From Rhabdophis nuchalis (taxonomy: Eukaryota; Chordata; Lepidosauria; Squamata; Natricidae): DNA of 64,000 nucleotides. Made by a program: the position numbers and the translations under genes. Shown piece after piece: positions 1 through 13,655 of this stretch; the stretch's first letter is position 1; each line of letters starts with the position of its first letter. The stretch lies in the NCBI GenBank assembly GCA_039707465.1, contig CM077653.1, forward strand, positions 2,293,001-2,357,000. The letters are read 5' to 3'. The notes under the pieces are model-generated. The model made no database searches. It had not been told where the DNA came from and was given only the letters and a program-made list of their open reading frames with translations.

Positions 1-527
1 GACTGCTGGTGGGGAGGGGCAGAGGGGAGGGGTCTGAAGCCCAGGTGGCCCAGCCACTCACCTGGAATGCTCAGAGGGATCCTGCCCTGGTGGGGAGGGA
101 GGACAGACTAGATGACCTCCAAGGTCCCTTCAGGTTGCATAAAGAAACCTGGACATGGGCAGCACCACCTTCCAGCCTGCTCTCCTCCAAGCATGGGGGC
201 TGGGACAGCCTAGAGGGGGGGGGCAAGCATGGGGTCGGGGCGCCTAGTGGGCAGGGCTGCCTTTAAGGGGTTCAAAGGCTGAGCCGCCTGGGGGAAGGAG
301 GGGGGCCTCCCCATTCTTTAAAAGCATGCATAAGAACAGCCACACCTGGGGACCGGGGGGGGGGGCCTCCATGCACGCTTTGCCACCTGCGCCCACCCAC
401 CCACAAACACACACACCTACCCCGGGGGCGCCCTTTCCCCTCCGGCGCTCTGCACACGCTCAGGAGCCCTCTCTTCCTCCTCTGTGCTCCCCCCCAAACA
501 AAACGAGCCCCCTCCCCCTCCCGTCAC
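1..527. other. PTS intron 1 (partial) with CR1 3' fragment
   Basis: Non-coding. Around 95-140 it carries the conserved 3' end of a CR1 LINE (a copy of the 'gatgacctccaaggtccctt' type motif). The rest is G-rich or C-rich sequence with poly-G runs near 217 and 354. No exon resembling PTS exon 2 was found here. Confidence 0.5.
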
Positions 528-592
528 CTGTGCAGCCGGTGGGAGGCGCTGAAAGCCGCGCAGCGAGAGACCCGGGCCCGCGGCGGCGCCAT
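528..592 (-). CDS. PTS: 6-pyruvoyltetrahydropterin synthase, first coding exon (partial)
   Basis: PTS converts 7,8-dihydroneopterin triphosphate to 6-pyruvoyltetrahydropterin in tetrahydrobiopterin synthesis (cytosol, Zn-dependent). The minus strand from the ATG at 592-590 reads 21 codons plus two bases, starting MAPPRARVSRCAAF and ending in SASHRLH, then a GTGACG donor at 527. The FSASHRL motif matches the PTS N-terminus and holds the first zinc-ligand histidine. The exon sits in a CpG-rich island, as expected of a housekeeping first exon, and PTS lies just beyond BCO2 in other amniotes in this orientation. The remaining exons must lie left of position 1. Recognition rests on one short exon plus synteny, so it is good but not absolute. 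Confidence 0.85.
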
Positions 593-780
593 GGCAACGG
601 CTCCTCTCTCGGGCGCCACCGCGCATGCGCAGGGAGGGGACTCCGGCCCCGCCCCTCTGCCCGGGCTTGGGGGGGGAAATGGGGCGGGGCCCGAGCACGT
701 GGCTGCGGGATGCCCGGGCGCTGGCGCGAGCCTTGGCAACAGAAGCCGGTGCCAAAGTTGGGCCTGCAGCTGGCGTGGCT
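530..780 (-). promoter_or_regulatory. CpG island / probable PTS promoter
   Basis: A GC-rich, CpG-dense block around the PTS start codon. It contains a palindromic NRF1-type site (GCGCATGCGC, 621-630) and GGGGCGGGGC Sp1-like boxes near 682. No TATA box is seen. The position just upstream of the PTS ATG on the minus strand supports a promoter role. Transcription start is inferred, not seen. Confidence 0.6.
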
Positions 781-1047
781 GCTCCGTCTCTGGGGAGTTG
801 CAGCGAGCTCCCATGCCACCCGCAGGACCGCCCCAGCCCTGGGCGGAGGCCAGTTGCCCAAAGGGGCCAGGCTGACCAGGTGTCCGGCCAAAGGAGGACG
901 TGCCCTCTTCTTTTTGCCCCCTGGTCTGAAAGTCAAATATTGTCTGGGCTTCGGAGTAGTGCATCTAACTGAGCTTCACCCAAAGTTAACAAGCAGGCCC
1001 TGAAACTGACAAGAGCATAATCAGTGGACAGGCAGAGGGCTTTGGAC

Positions 1048-1277
1048 CAGAGGTGGTATTCTGGGCAGGTTCTGACCAGTAGCAGAAATTTTGAGTAATT
1101 TGGAGAACCGGTAAATGGCACCTCTGACTGGCACCACCCCCATCTATTCCTTGCCTCCCGTAGTCCCAGCTGATCCAGAGGGAATGGGGATTTTGCAGTA
1201 TCCTTCCCCTGCCACGGCCATGCCCAACAAGCCACACCCACAGAACCGGTAATTAAAAAATGTGAATCCCACCAGTG
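1048..1277 (-). mobile_element. hAT-type MITE (CAGNGGTGG family)
   Basis: The left end reads CAGAGGTGGTATTC and the right end is close to the inverted form of CAGTGGTGGGATTCA. The element is flanked by near-identical 8-bp duplications: ctttggac at 1040-1047 and cttttgac at 1278-1285. An 8-bp target duplication and CAG-starting ends fit the hAT superfamily. It has no coding capacity. Sister copies lie at 14415, 45094 and 48537. Confidence 0.75.
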
Positions 1278-3266
1278 CTTTTGACTCTTCCCTTCCCCTC
1301 CTTGGCACCTTCCTCCCCCGGATGGGCTTTTCTTTCGCTCCCTTGGCAATTCCTTTATCTGCCATTAGTATAAATGCAAACACACCACTTGATGAGATTG
1401 CCCTTGGCACATTTGACTTGGTTTTGTTTGTTTTATAATGTTGTTAGTTACAAAATTGGTTTCAACAGAGCTTTGTGTGCTGCGTTTAACTTTTAATTGG
1501 GAGCCGCCCACACATCTGGGATCCAGTTGTGGGAGTTGAAGGCAACATATCCTTAGCTTGCCAAAAGGGAGAAATATTATCATAGGCGGTTCAACAGATC
1601 TCCCCATCAGGAAGTCTTCGCTTATATTCAAGTGAAAACTTGGCAACTGCAATTTACACCAGTTGGTTCTGCTCCTGCTTTATGAAATACAATTCCTGAC
1701 CTCCTTCGCGGCGTCTGGAATTCTGGTGTCGTGTGTCTTGTCTCCAGACTGAACTTCTCAAATGCCTTATGAATCCCGAAGGCATCTGCTGGTGACCTGC
1801 ATTATACCCTCGTTTTCGGGAGACCCCTGGGAAGCTTCCCCTCGGAATTGGAGCCTCTTGCCCCACCTGACTGGAAAGCTTCTAAAATGTCCCATAGATC
1901 AGGGGTCTCTCCAAGCGTGGCAACTTGTGGGCTTCAACTCCCATGCTGGCTGAGAATTCTGGGAGTGGAAGTTCACAATTCGTAAACTTGCCAAGGTTTG
2001 AGTGCCCCCCCAAGCTTCTTACGAACTCAGAAAGTGTCAGCCTCTGAAGATCTTGGCCCAGGAAATGCCTTCCGCCCCTGAGTAGCTCAAACTTTGAAGC
2101 GCTACTCAGTTGAAAGATTGAATTGCTGGCCTGTGCCAGGACATTCTTGGCACTGGAGATTTTTCCGCACTGAAGGGTTTGTTTCCAAGCAACTCATTGA
2201 ATGGAGGCAGTGGCTGGGGGAGGAACAGAGTTGTAGGCCGAATTGCATTTAATTGGGCCTTGTTCTGAGGAATTAAACTTAATTATCATTCAGAACATCT
2301 TTAGAACTTCCCGGTGTCGTCCTGGTTCTGCTGTGATTCATTTATATTCTTCAAGGCCATTGCCATCAGTAGTTCTGGATGGGTTGTGGATGGGACTATC
2401 TATTGCTTATCCTGAGCCCAGTCTTCGTTAAGAGAACAAGCAGTTGTTTTGATACATCTCAGAAGCTTGGGCAGGTAAGGGAGAAGATGAAGTCAAGGTG
2501 CTCATCTGTGACATCTCCTGGGGGTGGGGTGGGAAGAAAATTGGGGTTGTTGGTTGGGGTTAGGTTCAAGTTCTTTGTAACCTACATTAGAGGGAAGCCT
2601 TGACAAGTGAGGGGGGGGCTCTCTGCCCCTCAGATGGCCAGCCCAAGAGTGGAGACTGGGAAAAGGGGGAATTCTCCCCAAATGAAGAACACTTGCAGAG
2701 AGATGGGTTCAAAGAACTTTGAGAAGGTGGGACCGCAAGGGTGAGTCAGCTACAGCTCAAATTGGGTCAAAGGTTAATGCGCTGAGATTCCCCAGGTACA
2801 GAAAGAAAGAAATCTGATACGATTGCCAAGATTTTTCAACAGTATCTGAAGGGCTCTGAGTCAAATTTATACAAATTTCAAACCTGAAAGTCAGGCCACA
2901 AGGACCAAGAATGGCACGTGGAGTTACTCAGGATAGATTTCTTTTATTATTATTCACTCAACAGACAAGACTCTTGCCAGACTAAAGCAGCTCTCTGCAT
3001 AACTACAGATAAATTCTGGAAAACGCTAGGAAGGAGCCATTTTAACCTTGCACCAAACTTTCCAAGCTCCACCACCTCTTTGCCACCTGGGATTCAGTCT
3101 CTCCCTTCTGGGAATCCAGGCTGCATCCCATCATAAATTAAGCCAATTAATAGAAAAATTAAGAATGTATTCTATACTATGTTTAGCAAAGCCTCTTTTT
3201 TAAATTAAAAAAGCTTGGGTATGTGGGTAATAAGCACTGGAAGGCAAGGCAAGAAGCCATGGATGG

Positions 3267-3601
3267 GGCCCACTGGGGGCCAGGAAGGAGAACAAGAAGA
3301 CACAATTGCTAAGAGACTTAGATCAAAAAAATGACTTTTATCTTTATTAATACAGTATAATTTTTATCTGGATGTTTGTACACGACTGCCAGCATGGAAC
3401 TTAGAATTTATGATGTATGCATTTATTTTCACCTTGTAGTATTATTGAAAAATGTATCACCAATGTCTTATTAAGAAGCCCTGGAGGGGCCAACGATCTC
3501 GACGTGAAAGTTCTCAAAATATTTCTGTATTTCACCATACCCTACCCTACCTGAAAAAAATTGTAAAAACCAATAAAACTTTTGCAATATAAAAAAAAGA
3601 A
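3267..3601 (+). mobile_element. 5'-truncated L1-type element (ORF1 end + 3'UTR + poly(A))
   Basis: It matches the last codons of the L1 ORF1 at 15588-16442 (both end RLRS-K-K-stop), followed directly by the same short 3'UTR and an A-rich tail. It is flanked by a 16-bp direct repeat, aagaagccatggatgg, at 3251-3266 and 3602-3617, which proves target-primed insertion. The target was a CR1 LINE that continues on both sides. Confidence 0.85.
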
Positions 3602-3617
3602 AAGAAGCCATGGATGG

Positions 3618-3845
3618 AAACTAATCAAGAGAGAGAAGCAACCTGTAATGGAGAAACTTCCTAACAGGGAGGACAATTAGCTGGTGGAACAGCTTGCCTT
3701 CCGCAGTTGTGGCTGCTTCATCACTGGAGGCTTTTAGGAAGAGACTGGCATGGCACGTCTCTGAAATTATAGTCTCCAGCTTGCCCAGGGGGTTGGACTA
3801 GAAGGCCTCCAAGGTCCCTTCCAGCTCTATTCTGATTGATTGTTG
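3618..3845 (+). mobile_element. CR1 LINE 3' fragment
   Basis: Its sequence matches the CR1 ORF2 C-terminus and 3' end, including the conserved 'gaaggcctccaaggtccctt' type terminus at about 3800-3820. It continues the CR1 interrupted by the truncated L1-type copy at 3267-3601. Confidence 0.75.
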
Positions 3846-4050
3846 CTTCCCACTGATCGATATACATAATAATCATGAACATCTTGCTTTGAATTAGGAA
3901 ACGTGGCTTAGATGAGAAAAATGGTCATTTCTCTGTGAATAAAAAGCAGAGCCCGATTGGGTAGCCTAGGAAATTAAGGCATATCTAGAGGAAGTCATTT
4001 GTCCACAGCGTTTTTGACATCATGGAGGAGATCCCCGAATCTCTGTTGTC

Positions 4051-7000
4051 TCAACAGGTGGCATTTGTGTTGGGGACAAAGCTCCCATGGAAGCCGTAGG
4101 GGATCTGGGCAGGGATTTCGGTGCGGCCCAGTTCGGTGAAATTCTCTGCGTCCAGGACAAGAAGGAAGCTGCCTTCATTCTGAAATAAAGAGGGCTATCG
4201 GATAACAGTCCCTCAATGCTGCCTCCCTCCCCAGGCAATGCATCTGTTTCCTCTGCCCCTCTAGGGGTCTTACAGAAGGAAAGTAAACCATAAAGACACA
4301 GAGGAGCTCCAAAAAGTCCCAGAATTTGGAAACCCCGGATCCCCTGCAGCGTTCACTAGAAGGCAGGATAAATTCGTTTTCAGCAATCTAAAAGGAATAT
4401 TCAAAGAGTAGATCTTGGCCTCTGCCTGGAAGAATAAATTACCTGCTTGGGGGTGAGGACCACCGAGAGGATCACTCCCTTGTCTTCTGCCCCTGAAGAA
4501 TCAGGTTCTGGCACAAATATGGGCTCAGAAGGATACATCCCTTTCTCACGCCAAATCTGGTGGGCAAAGGTCACAGAAGGGCGTTTTTCTCAGGAGCTTT
4601 TGAGGTGGAACTCCATCCTCACCACACCCATAACGACAGAAGGACGTCATTGGTCCCTATCTTCTCACCTTCATCTTCTTGGTTTCTATATCAACCTTCA
4701 TCAAGGAGTCTCCAACGACATGACCGAAGCCACAGCCGTAGAAATAACGATATTTTTTCCCAGAGTAATGTGCATAATTGATTTGAGGGAACTCCACTCC
4801 TCCTGCTTCTTTGAGGTCCTCTATGTGTAGACTTTCAGGTGTGCACCAGATCTAAAAGAGTCAGCGAGGAATCAATGACATTGTAGAATCCTGGTCCATC
4901 TATTATTTAGAGATGGTTTCCGAGTTTCTCCAGGAACTTACAACAAGAATTTCCATCACTAAGCAAGGTGGTTGTTAACTACGTCATGCCCAATATTATG
5001 ACCTTTCTTGGTCCCTGTTCTTAAGCAAATAACTGCAGTTGTTAAGTGAATCACATGGTTGTTAAGTAACACCGCTTGTTGGAAACTAGCTGGGAAGGTC
5101 GCAAATGGCAGTCACATGACCCCAAAATGCTGCAATTGCTGTAAAGCATCCAACTTTTGATCACATGACGGTGAGGATTGCTGGAATGGTCATAATTGTA
5201 AGGACTGGTCATAAGTTGTTTCTTTCAATGTCGTTTTAACCTTGAACAGTCAATAAACGAATGGCCTTGAGGCCTTCAGTTCCATCCCCACTTCCTGGGG
5301 AACAACAACAATCTGTGAAGAGACAAGTGTTTTCTTCTCTCTCCCAGTTAGGAAATGCCACCTCCTCCTTGCAGTTCTGAGTGTTCCTTGCACGGCTGGC
5401 ACAAAACGATGGCAAAGCCGTTGATCCAACCCCCTGCTCAGTTCTGCAATCTAAGCACGCCCGATGGCTGTCTTGCCTTTGCATGGAGATACTTAACCCA
5501 CCACCACCTCTCCAAGCAACCTCAAAATCTCAGGTTGGAGAGCAATTGATAAGGGGGAGGGCAGGGGAGTCTCTTGGAGGCAAGCAAATTTACCATGAGG
5601 AGGGAAGGAGGGAGGGATCGGCTTCCAAATTCCAGGTGACAGTTCTTAACTTTCTCATGAGTATCCAATGAGCTCTACCTTGGCACGAGGCTCTTAAATG
5701 TCCAAGATCAAGAGCCTCCTTTGAATGAGTTTAAAGCTTCAACTCACAATACCTTGGATCCAAGTTCTCCATAGCTTAACTTAGTGAGTCTTTGGGGGAA
5801 AAGGATCCCATTTATGTAACTCCCACTATTTTCCCCCTCAGCAGGATGCTGAGATTTCCGAAGGATGGCAAGAAAACCAAAATGCTCTCATTCTTTCTAA
5901 ATTGCACACACATGGACACGGACACAAGTTACCTACCTTCCCATCCGCCTCCTTCACAGCTTCTGCCAACGTGTAGGACAAAGGGTTAACATTCTGCCCC
6001 ACAGATGCCTTGGAGCTCACCGTGATGGGAAGAACAAAGCGCTGTGGAAATGGCTTGGAGAGCATGTTGTAGGTCTGCCAAGACAACAACAACAAAAGCC
6101 ATTGCATAGAGAAACAGACCCACACTCTGTGATCACGTCACAAGGATGAAGAGCAGGACGGGCCAAGAGGGAAGAGAACTCCACCTTCCTTCACCTTGGA
6201 ATCCCACCCTTGTCTAGGACTGGAACACCACTGTCCAACATCCCTGGGAGATAACGAGTCTACAAAATGAAGCTCCCTTTCGGTGACCATAATGTGGAGG
6301 GCAGAGACACGGTACCTGGTCAAGGGCTTCTCCAGCCTTGTGGAGATTCTGCAATCGGTAAATGTCCAAAAGTTTTGCATCATCGAAGCAGCAGAGATCC
6401 AGGACGATGCACCCCTGGTCCTCAAAGGCGTTGATTTGATGGAAAAAAAAGAAGGCCTTGCTATGATACTGCAAGGGTAAGATCTGCAACAAGAGGGGAA
6501 GACGGGGTGGGTGTGGGTGTGGGGGGGGGGTGTATGTGTGTGCGTTCCTGCCTTTTGGGGACACCCAAACAATTGGTCCCAGGCACAAAATCACTTGTAT
6601 ATCAGGGTGATGCTTGAAAGAATTTTAACATATGGGCAAAACAAAGAGGTTTCAAAGTGATCATTCCAAATCTGATGCTCTCTAAAGATCTCAGGACCTC
6701 AACTCTCCCACCATTCTCAGCCACTCTAGCCAATAGCATAGAGGCATTCTGGGAGATGACATCCCAAAATAATCTGGAGAAAACTTTGTTCGTTGACACC
6801 CAGGAAGAGAAGAGCAAGTCTTGTCTACCTGACCTTGCAGACTCCAGAGAAGACGTATCAAGAAGTCATCAGATCCAGCCAAACAGGTGACCCACCTGCC
6901 CTGTGTGCTTGTTCACGACATAAAAGCGGGAGTTTAGCTGAGGCTCCCAACTCAGTGCATCCAGAATGGATTTCCCAGAAAAATTGGCTATAATGATCTC

Positions 7001-10000
7001 CCACAAATTTATTACGAAGGGCTGCTCAATAAAAATAACGTAGTTTTCACTCATTCCTAGAAACAGAAGAAGAAAAGGGTTGGGCCACTTCTTTTCATGA
7101 AGAGCTGATTCCTATTCTTCCATCTAATTACATGGACTTTTCCAACAACAAAGTTGCCTTATCTTTCTACCTGCCGGCTTCATCCTTTGTTGCCAAAACA
7201 ATTTCAGGTTATTCACCATAATGGCCAGTAATTTCAAATTATCCAATTTAACACTCTGTGAATCAAATGTTAATGCCTTAGGGTGCTGCTACATCACCTA
7301 CTTAGGAATTGCCACTCCTTTTTTAATCAACAATTTTTTAAAAAAGGACTTGCCAAACTTCATTTACTCAACCCCCCTTCCAACTTCCAATGGAAGGCCA
7401 GTGATTGGGGTATAGCCAGGAGCCAACAATTTTTGTTCAGCTTCATAGTTTTACAGACACTGTTTTTAAACCATCTCTCAGGGCATGATTTCAATTTCAA
7501 TTTATTATGGCCACCAGCTAGCAAAAGATGTTATATTGCTTTATATGAACTGCTCTGGTGGATCATTCATGGCTTGGAGCAATGAATTTCATTAATTTAA
7601 TCTTTCCTATTACATTTCCTGTTCTACTTGATTTTATTCCGGCAGCGTGATAGATCACATCAGTGGCATTCCAAATTATCGGCCCACTTTCCCTCATTTC
7701 ACTTTCGCAACTCCGGCTGCCTCTTTCTGGCATTTCCAGTAAAGATGGTGACGGCCTACTTAAAAGAAGGAGGGTCCTCTCACCAAAACTGTGGTAATAG
7801 GCTGGCTTCATCCTGTTCTCGGGTTGAATGGTGCACAGCACTTCTGCGCCTTGCAGGCTGGAGTCACTAGGCTGAGACTTCTGGGGAGGAACCCGGATGA
7901 TGTTGTAGTTGAAGCCTGTAAGAGAGAAAGCTCAGTGTGACTCCGGCTAATCAGCTGCAAATGGATTGGGATATTGAATTCAACATGGCTGGTGTGCTAT
8001 AAGCAATGCTTCCTATGAAGAATAGTTGAATTTGGCATTGAGGTAAGGGCAGCAGCCATCAAAGGTTTGGAAGGGGAGACGACCAAGATGATGCATTGTA
8101 AGAGAAATCCACAGCCACTTCATCTTCACTCCATGTAAAATTCAGACAGACGATCCATCAGGCGCAGCTTCACGGTTTCTAGGTCCTCTGATCCAGTTAA
8201 AAGGGCTGTAGAATCTGACTCAAAATCTATGTGTCTACTCATTGGAAAAATACCATCTTTGAATTGACTGAGGTTTTTTCGATGTGTCTGAAGACTGTTA
8301 GTTAACTGTCAGTTTGGTGTGAAAAGCCAAGAAGGCCCTGGGTTGGTAGAAAGGGAAGCAGTAATCGCCAATGAAGTCAAAACCATACCCTGAAATTAGT
8401 ATCTAATTCCAGACATTAAAATACTAGTTATACTTCTGTTTGTCTTACTATTATCGCTACGATGGCAGTTGAGACCCCCAGACTTTTAGTCATGGGGGAC
8501 TTTAATCTGCCATCGGCGGGCGAATCATCCGAGGTAGCTCGGGAGTTCGTGGCTTCCATGACGGCCATGGACCTGACCCAATTAATTCAAGGCCGCACCC
8601 ACGAGGGTGGACATACACCGGATCTGATCTTTGTCTCTGGCCAATGGAAGAGTGATCTGGGTATAGGGGATATAGTCATCACGCTCTTGTCATGGTCAGA
8701 CCACTCACTTCTCCGGCTCGACTTTCCAATCGCTACTCCCCACCGCGGGGAGGCGGAACCTGAGTCACGTATTTGGTTCCGCCCCAGGCGCCTGATGGAC
8801 CCTGACGGGTTCCAGGCGGCGCTTGGGCCACTTCCTGTACCCCTGACCCGCGCCCCGATGGAGGACCTCGTGGCCGCATGGAATACTGCGGCCACGGGAG
8901 CCTTGGATCGGGTCGCGCCCTTGCGGCCTCTCTTGCGGCGGCGAGCCACCCTGGCTCCTTGGTTCACCGAGGAGCTAAGGGTGATGAAACGCCACAAGAG
9001 ATGCCTAGAGAGAAGATGGAGATCTACTCGGTCTGAATCTGACCGAACACAGGTGAGAGCCAATTTACGGACTTACCTTGTGGCGCTGAGAGTGGCCAAA
9101 CGTCATCATTGTGCCACTCTCATAGCATCCGCAGATAACCACCCTGCCGCCCTGTTTAGGGTGACCCACTCCCTCCTACAACAGAGGGTGCGGGAAACCC
9201 CATTACAGGGTAGAGCAGAGGAATTTGGGATTTATCTGCAGGAGAAAATCACTCAGATTCAGAACGAGCTAGTCTCCATCGATGGCCCAGTGGGATCCCT
9301 CAAGGCGGGTCTTGAGACAGTTTATTGGGAAGAGTTTGACTCTGTTACTTCCGAGGATATGGACAGGTTACGTGGGCGACTGCGAGCCACCACATGTTTA
9401 TTGGACCCATGTCCCTCCTGGCTTGTACTGGCATCCTGGGAAGCGACACGAGGCTGGCTCCAGGAGGTTGTCAATGCTTCTCTGAGTGAGGGTTTCTTGC
9501 CTGCCTCCCTTAAAGAGGCCATGGTGAGGCCCCTCCTGAAGAAGCCCTCTCTGGACCCAGCATTATTGGTTAATTACCGTCCGGTCTCCAACCTTCCCTT
9601 TTTGGCGAAGGTTGTAGAGAGTGTGGTGGCACAACAGTTTCCCCGTCACCTGGAGGAAGTTGATTATCTGGACCCACGCCAGTCCGGCTTCCAGCCCAGG
9701 CATAGCACCGAGACGGCATTGGTCGCGTTGGTAGATGATCTCTGGAGGGCCAGAGATGGGGGTTGTTCCTCCATCCTGGTCCTATTAGACCTCTCAGCGG
9801 CTTTTGATACCATCGACCATGGTATCCTATTGCATCGGCTGGAGGGGTTGGGGGTGGGAGGCACCGTTCTACGGTGATTCTCCTCCTACCTCTCCGGTCG
9901 ATCACAATTTGTGTTGGCAGGAGAGCAGAGGTCGACCTCGAGACCCCTCACATGTGGGGTGCCTCAGGGGTCGGTCCTCTCGCCTCTCCTGTTCAACACA

Positions 10001-13000
10001 TATATGAAGCCGCTGGGTGAGATCATCCGTGGTTTTGGGGTAGAGTACCACTTCTACACTGACGACACGCAGTTGTATATATCTACCCCAAACCACCCCA
10101 ACGATGCCGTAGCGGTGATGTGCCAGTGCCTGGAAGCCGTGCAGGCCTGGATGGGAAGTAACAGACTCAGACTCAACCCGTCCAAGACTGAGTGGCTGTG
10201 GTTTCCGGCTGCCCGATTCAACCAGTTGACTCCATCACTGGCCATAGGGGACGAACATCTTACCCCTGTGGATGGGGCGCGCAACTTGGGCGTCCTCCTG
10301 GATACCCGGCTGTCTATGGAAGATCAAGTGACAGCCATGGCCAGGAGGGCGTTTTACCAGGTTCGCCTGGTACGCCAGTTGCGCCCCCTATTGGATCGGA
10401 ATGCCCTTTGCACAGTCACTCATGCCCTCGTGACATCCCGACTGGACTACTGTAATTCTCTCTACATGGGGCTCCCCTTGAGGTGCACCCGAAGACTTCA
10501 GCTGGTCCAGAATGCAGCCGTGCGAGCAATAATGGGAACCTCTAGGTTTACCCATATAACACCGCTCTTATGCGAGCTGCACTGGCTGCCTGTCGTCTTT
10601 CGGGTGCGCTTCAAGGTGTTAGTTATCATCTTTAAAGCGCTCCATGGCTCGGGACCTAGTTATCTGCGGGATCGGATCCTGCCCCATACATCGTCACGGC
10701 CGATTCGCTCCCACAGAGAGGGACTTCTCCGGGTGCCGTCCACTAGGCTATGCCAGCGGGTGACGCCCAGGGGAAGGGCCTTCTCTGTGGCGGGCCCGGC
10801 CCTCTGGAACGACCTTCCCCCCGAAATCAGAACAACTACGGACCTCCGCTCCTTCCGTCAAAAACTTAAAACATACTTTTTCTGCTTGGCCGGCCTAGGT
10901 TAGTCTCCATCTAATAGGGTGATAGGGATTTTAGGTAATTTATAATTGGGGATTTTAGCGCAGGGATAATCTAGTTTAATCTGTTTTTATTTATTCTATT
11001 TATGTATTTTCTACAGTTATTTTAATTTTCCCTGTGCACCGCTCCGAGTCCCCTTGGGGAGAGGATGCGGTATACAAATAAAATTACTATTAATTAATTA
11101 AACCATGCATCCCAAAAGAGTTGCCCATGTTGTAGACTGTTCCATCTGTATCATAGTGTGGGTGGGCTGTGGCTCCATTCACTGCAACATACTTTTTCCA
11201 GTTCACCTGCAAAGACAAAGATGGCAGGTCATCTTAACTGAATTGGACACCTTCCAGATAGAAATGAACCCCTCAGAATTCCCACATCAGCTGAGACGTG
11301 ATCATCATCGCATCTGAACCAGGGTTGGGGAAGCTGATCTCAACAACTCATTGTGAAATATTATGATCCTCTTTCTGAGTCTAAAAGCTGTTTTGTGGGA
11401 CGACCATGACTAGTAGAATGAAGGCAACTACTTTCTCCCACTTTGGTTTCTCAGCAACTGTCTGTCAGAAGTCTGGGAGCTGAAGTCCTTCAGACTTAAA
11501 GTTGCAAGGTTTGCCCACCCATGCACTATGGCGGATGTACTCCTGAACCTGGAGAACATCGAAATATTTGAGGAAGATTCAGATTGAATCTGCAGCATTT
11601 CCGGAGCTCCTGGAAAACTGCCTGTCAATCCAGATTTAGGTAGTAAGCTAACCCAATGCCAAGTAGTCTGCTCCGTTCCTTTACCTTCTCCTTTGATTCA
11701 AGCGTGTCCAGATCCACCTTGTGCATATGATTGGTCTCCGTGCTGACAAAGTAGTCCCCCTTGATGACCACAAAATTCACAATGCAGTTGTCTGTCTCTA
11801 CTGCAATATAAAATTCACCTCATTGGAGTGTCATAAATTCAATACAGAAAACATTTCCATGGTCACCAAGTTGACAGGATAAAAAGACTGGACGTGTAGG
11901 AGAAGGAATGGCAGAACTGGGGGCGGAGTCAAAAGAGGAATCAGCCTACATAGTCACAAATGGACTGTCTGTTCTGCCACTCCTTCTCTTAAAGCCAATT
12001 TCTGTGAAATTTCCAGGGACAGAGTTGGAAGATAAAATGAGTATCAACTCCAACTTTGTCCAGTTTTCCCACTCTCCCCTCTCCCCACTTCTTACAAAAC
12101 AATATTTTTTGATGGAGTGTCTTTCAGCATTTCCCTTATGGAAAGCACTAACTTCAGATGTGGAATATGAGTGAAACTGATGCAAAACTGATACTTACTT
12201 GGCAAGTAAAACTTTGACATGAAGCGCTCAAAAATGTTCTTGCAAGGATCTGGTATGGCCACACTGCCAAATTCAGAGATCATGATTCGGTTTTTCTTGC
12301 TGTTGGTCAAGTAACTATCACTCTGAAGAAACTTGCTGCTGTATTTCACCACCCCATCCTCAATTTCAAACTTATGCATGAGTGCCATGCCATCAAACCA
12401 GTGGCTGTACCTTCATTTGGAGAAGATAAATCCAGATCAAAGGATGAGAAAGCCATGTGCAAAGCTTACTCTACCTGTTCCAATCATCCACTGTTTATTA
12501 GATGACAAAAAATCCTCTTTCAGTATACAAATGCAGTGTACCTCCTGTTTTAAAGGCTGTAATTCTTGCAAATGCAAAGGTATTGTTTTTAAATTGTTAA
12601 AAAGGTATTTCTAAAGAAGACAAACCCCCTCAAAAAAGTTTATTACTAGATTAGCTTTCCCCATGTCCTTTGTTGTCATTATATCTCCCTTAAATCAAGA
12701 AAATACGTACTCAAGAATTCTTTCTTCCTTAAGACACAACTGATTGGTAGAATTACTGAAGAACATGAATGGAGAAAGTTGATCAAGATTGCAGACCAGA
12801 ATAAAATTATCTACTAGCTCTTTAAACCTTAGCGGAGCAGACAACAACATCCGTAGCAATTGAAATAGGCGTACTTATCTGGCCCGAATTCGTATTTTCC
12901 TGGCCCATTCCTCAGCAGTTTTCCTTTCAACCATTTGGGAATCTGCCCTTGGAGTTTTACTGGGATCGCTTGAGGTGTTTCTTGTACAGTGGAGAATAAT

Positions 13001-13575
13001 GGCGAGAGGCATTCTAAGCCCTCCTTCTGGCTATAAGTAACGGACGCTTTCGGCTTGAATACCAGATTTTTTATCCCTGCAAAGACAAAGCAAACTGCCT
13101 TTCCAAATGAGTGTCACCAACTCAACCACAATTCATTATTTCTAGCAGGCTTAAAGAACTAGGAGGGGATTGAAAGGTGCAAAAAGAAACAAGAAGGAAA
13201 AGAGAGAAGAAATTAGCAATGACTTTTGAAAAGTTAATTTGATCCGATCCCTGTAGCCCAGCTCTTTCCTTCATTCCTACGCAGGCAGATCTGAATTGAA
13301 TGTGAATTGATGTGTCCAGATATTGCTTTAATAGCTGAAATTCTTGGGTGTGGAATTCTGTCTTTGCCCCCTATTGCCCCACAAAGTGCCAATGTCATAA
13401 AAACAGTGTAAGCTTTCAGCCTTTAGAAGAAAATGCAACAATTTTTAGAAATATTTTGGTTTGGAGATCCAAATACACAAGGAGTTCAAATGGTAAGTTT
13501 CTGCCAATAAACCAGCATTGTTCAATTCTGCTTTTTGGATCACTACCATGATGAAATATCCCTTCTCCCATTAAA

Positions 13576-13655
<80 letters not shown>

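Larger units (their letters stand above)
593..4050. other. PTS-BCO2 intergenic region
   Basis: No gene was seen. It holds a hAT-type MITE (1048-1277), a degenerate palindromic MITE (about 1895-1990) and a truncated L1-type element (3267-3601) inserted into a CR1 LINE (about 3240-3845). The 2000-3240 part looks like unique AT-rich sequence. BCO2 3'UTR should occupy the right end, but no clear polyadenylation signal was identified. Confidence 0.5.
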
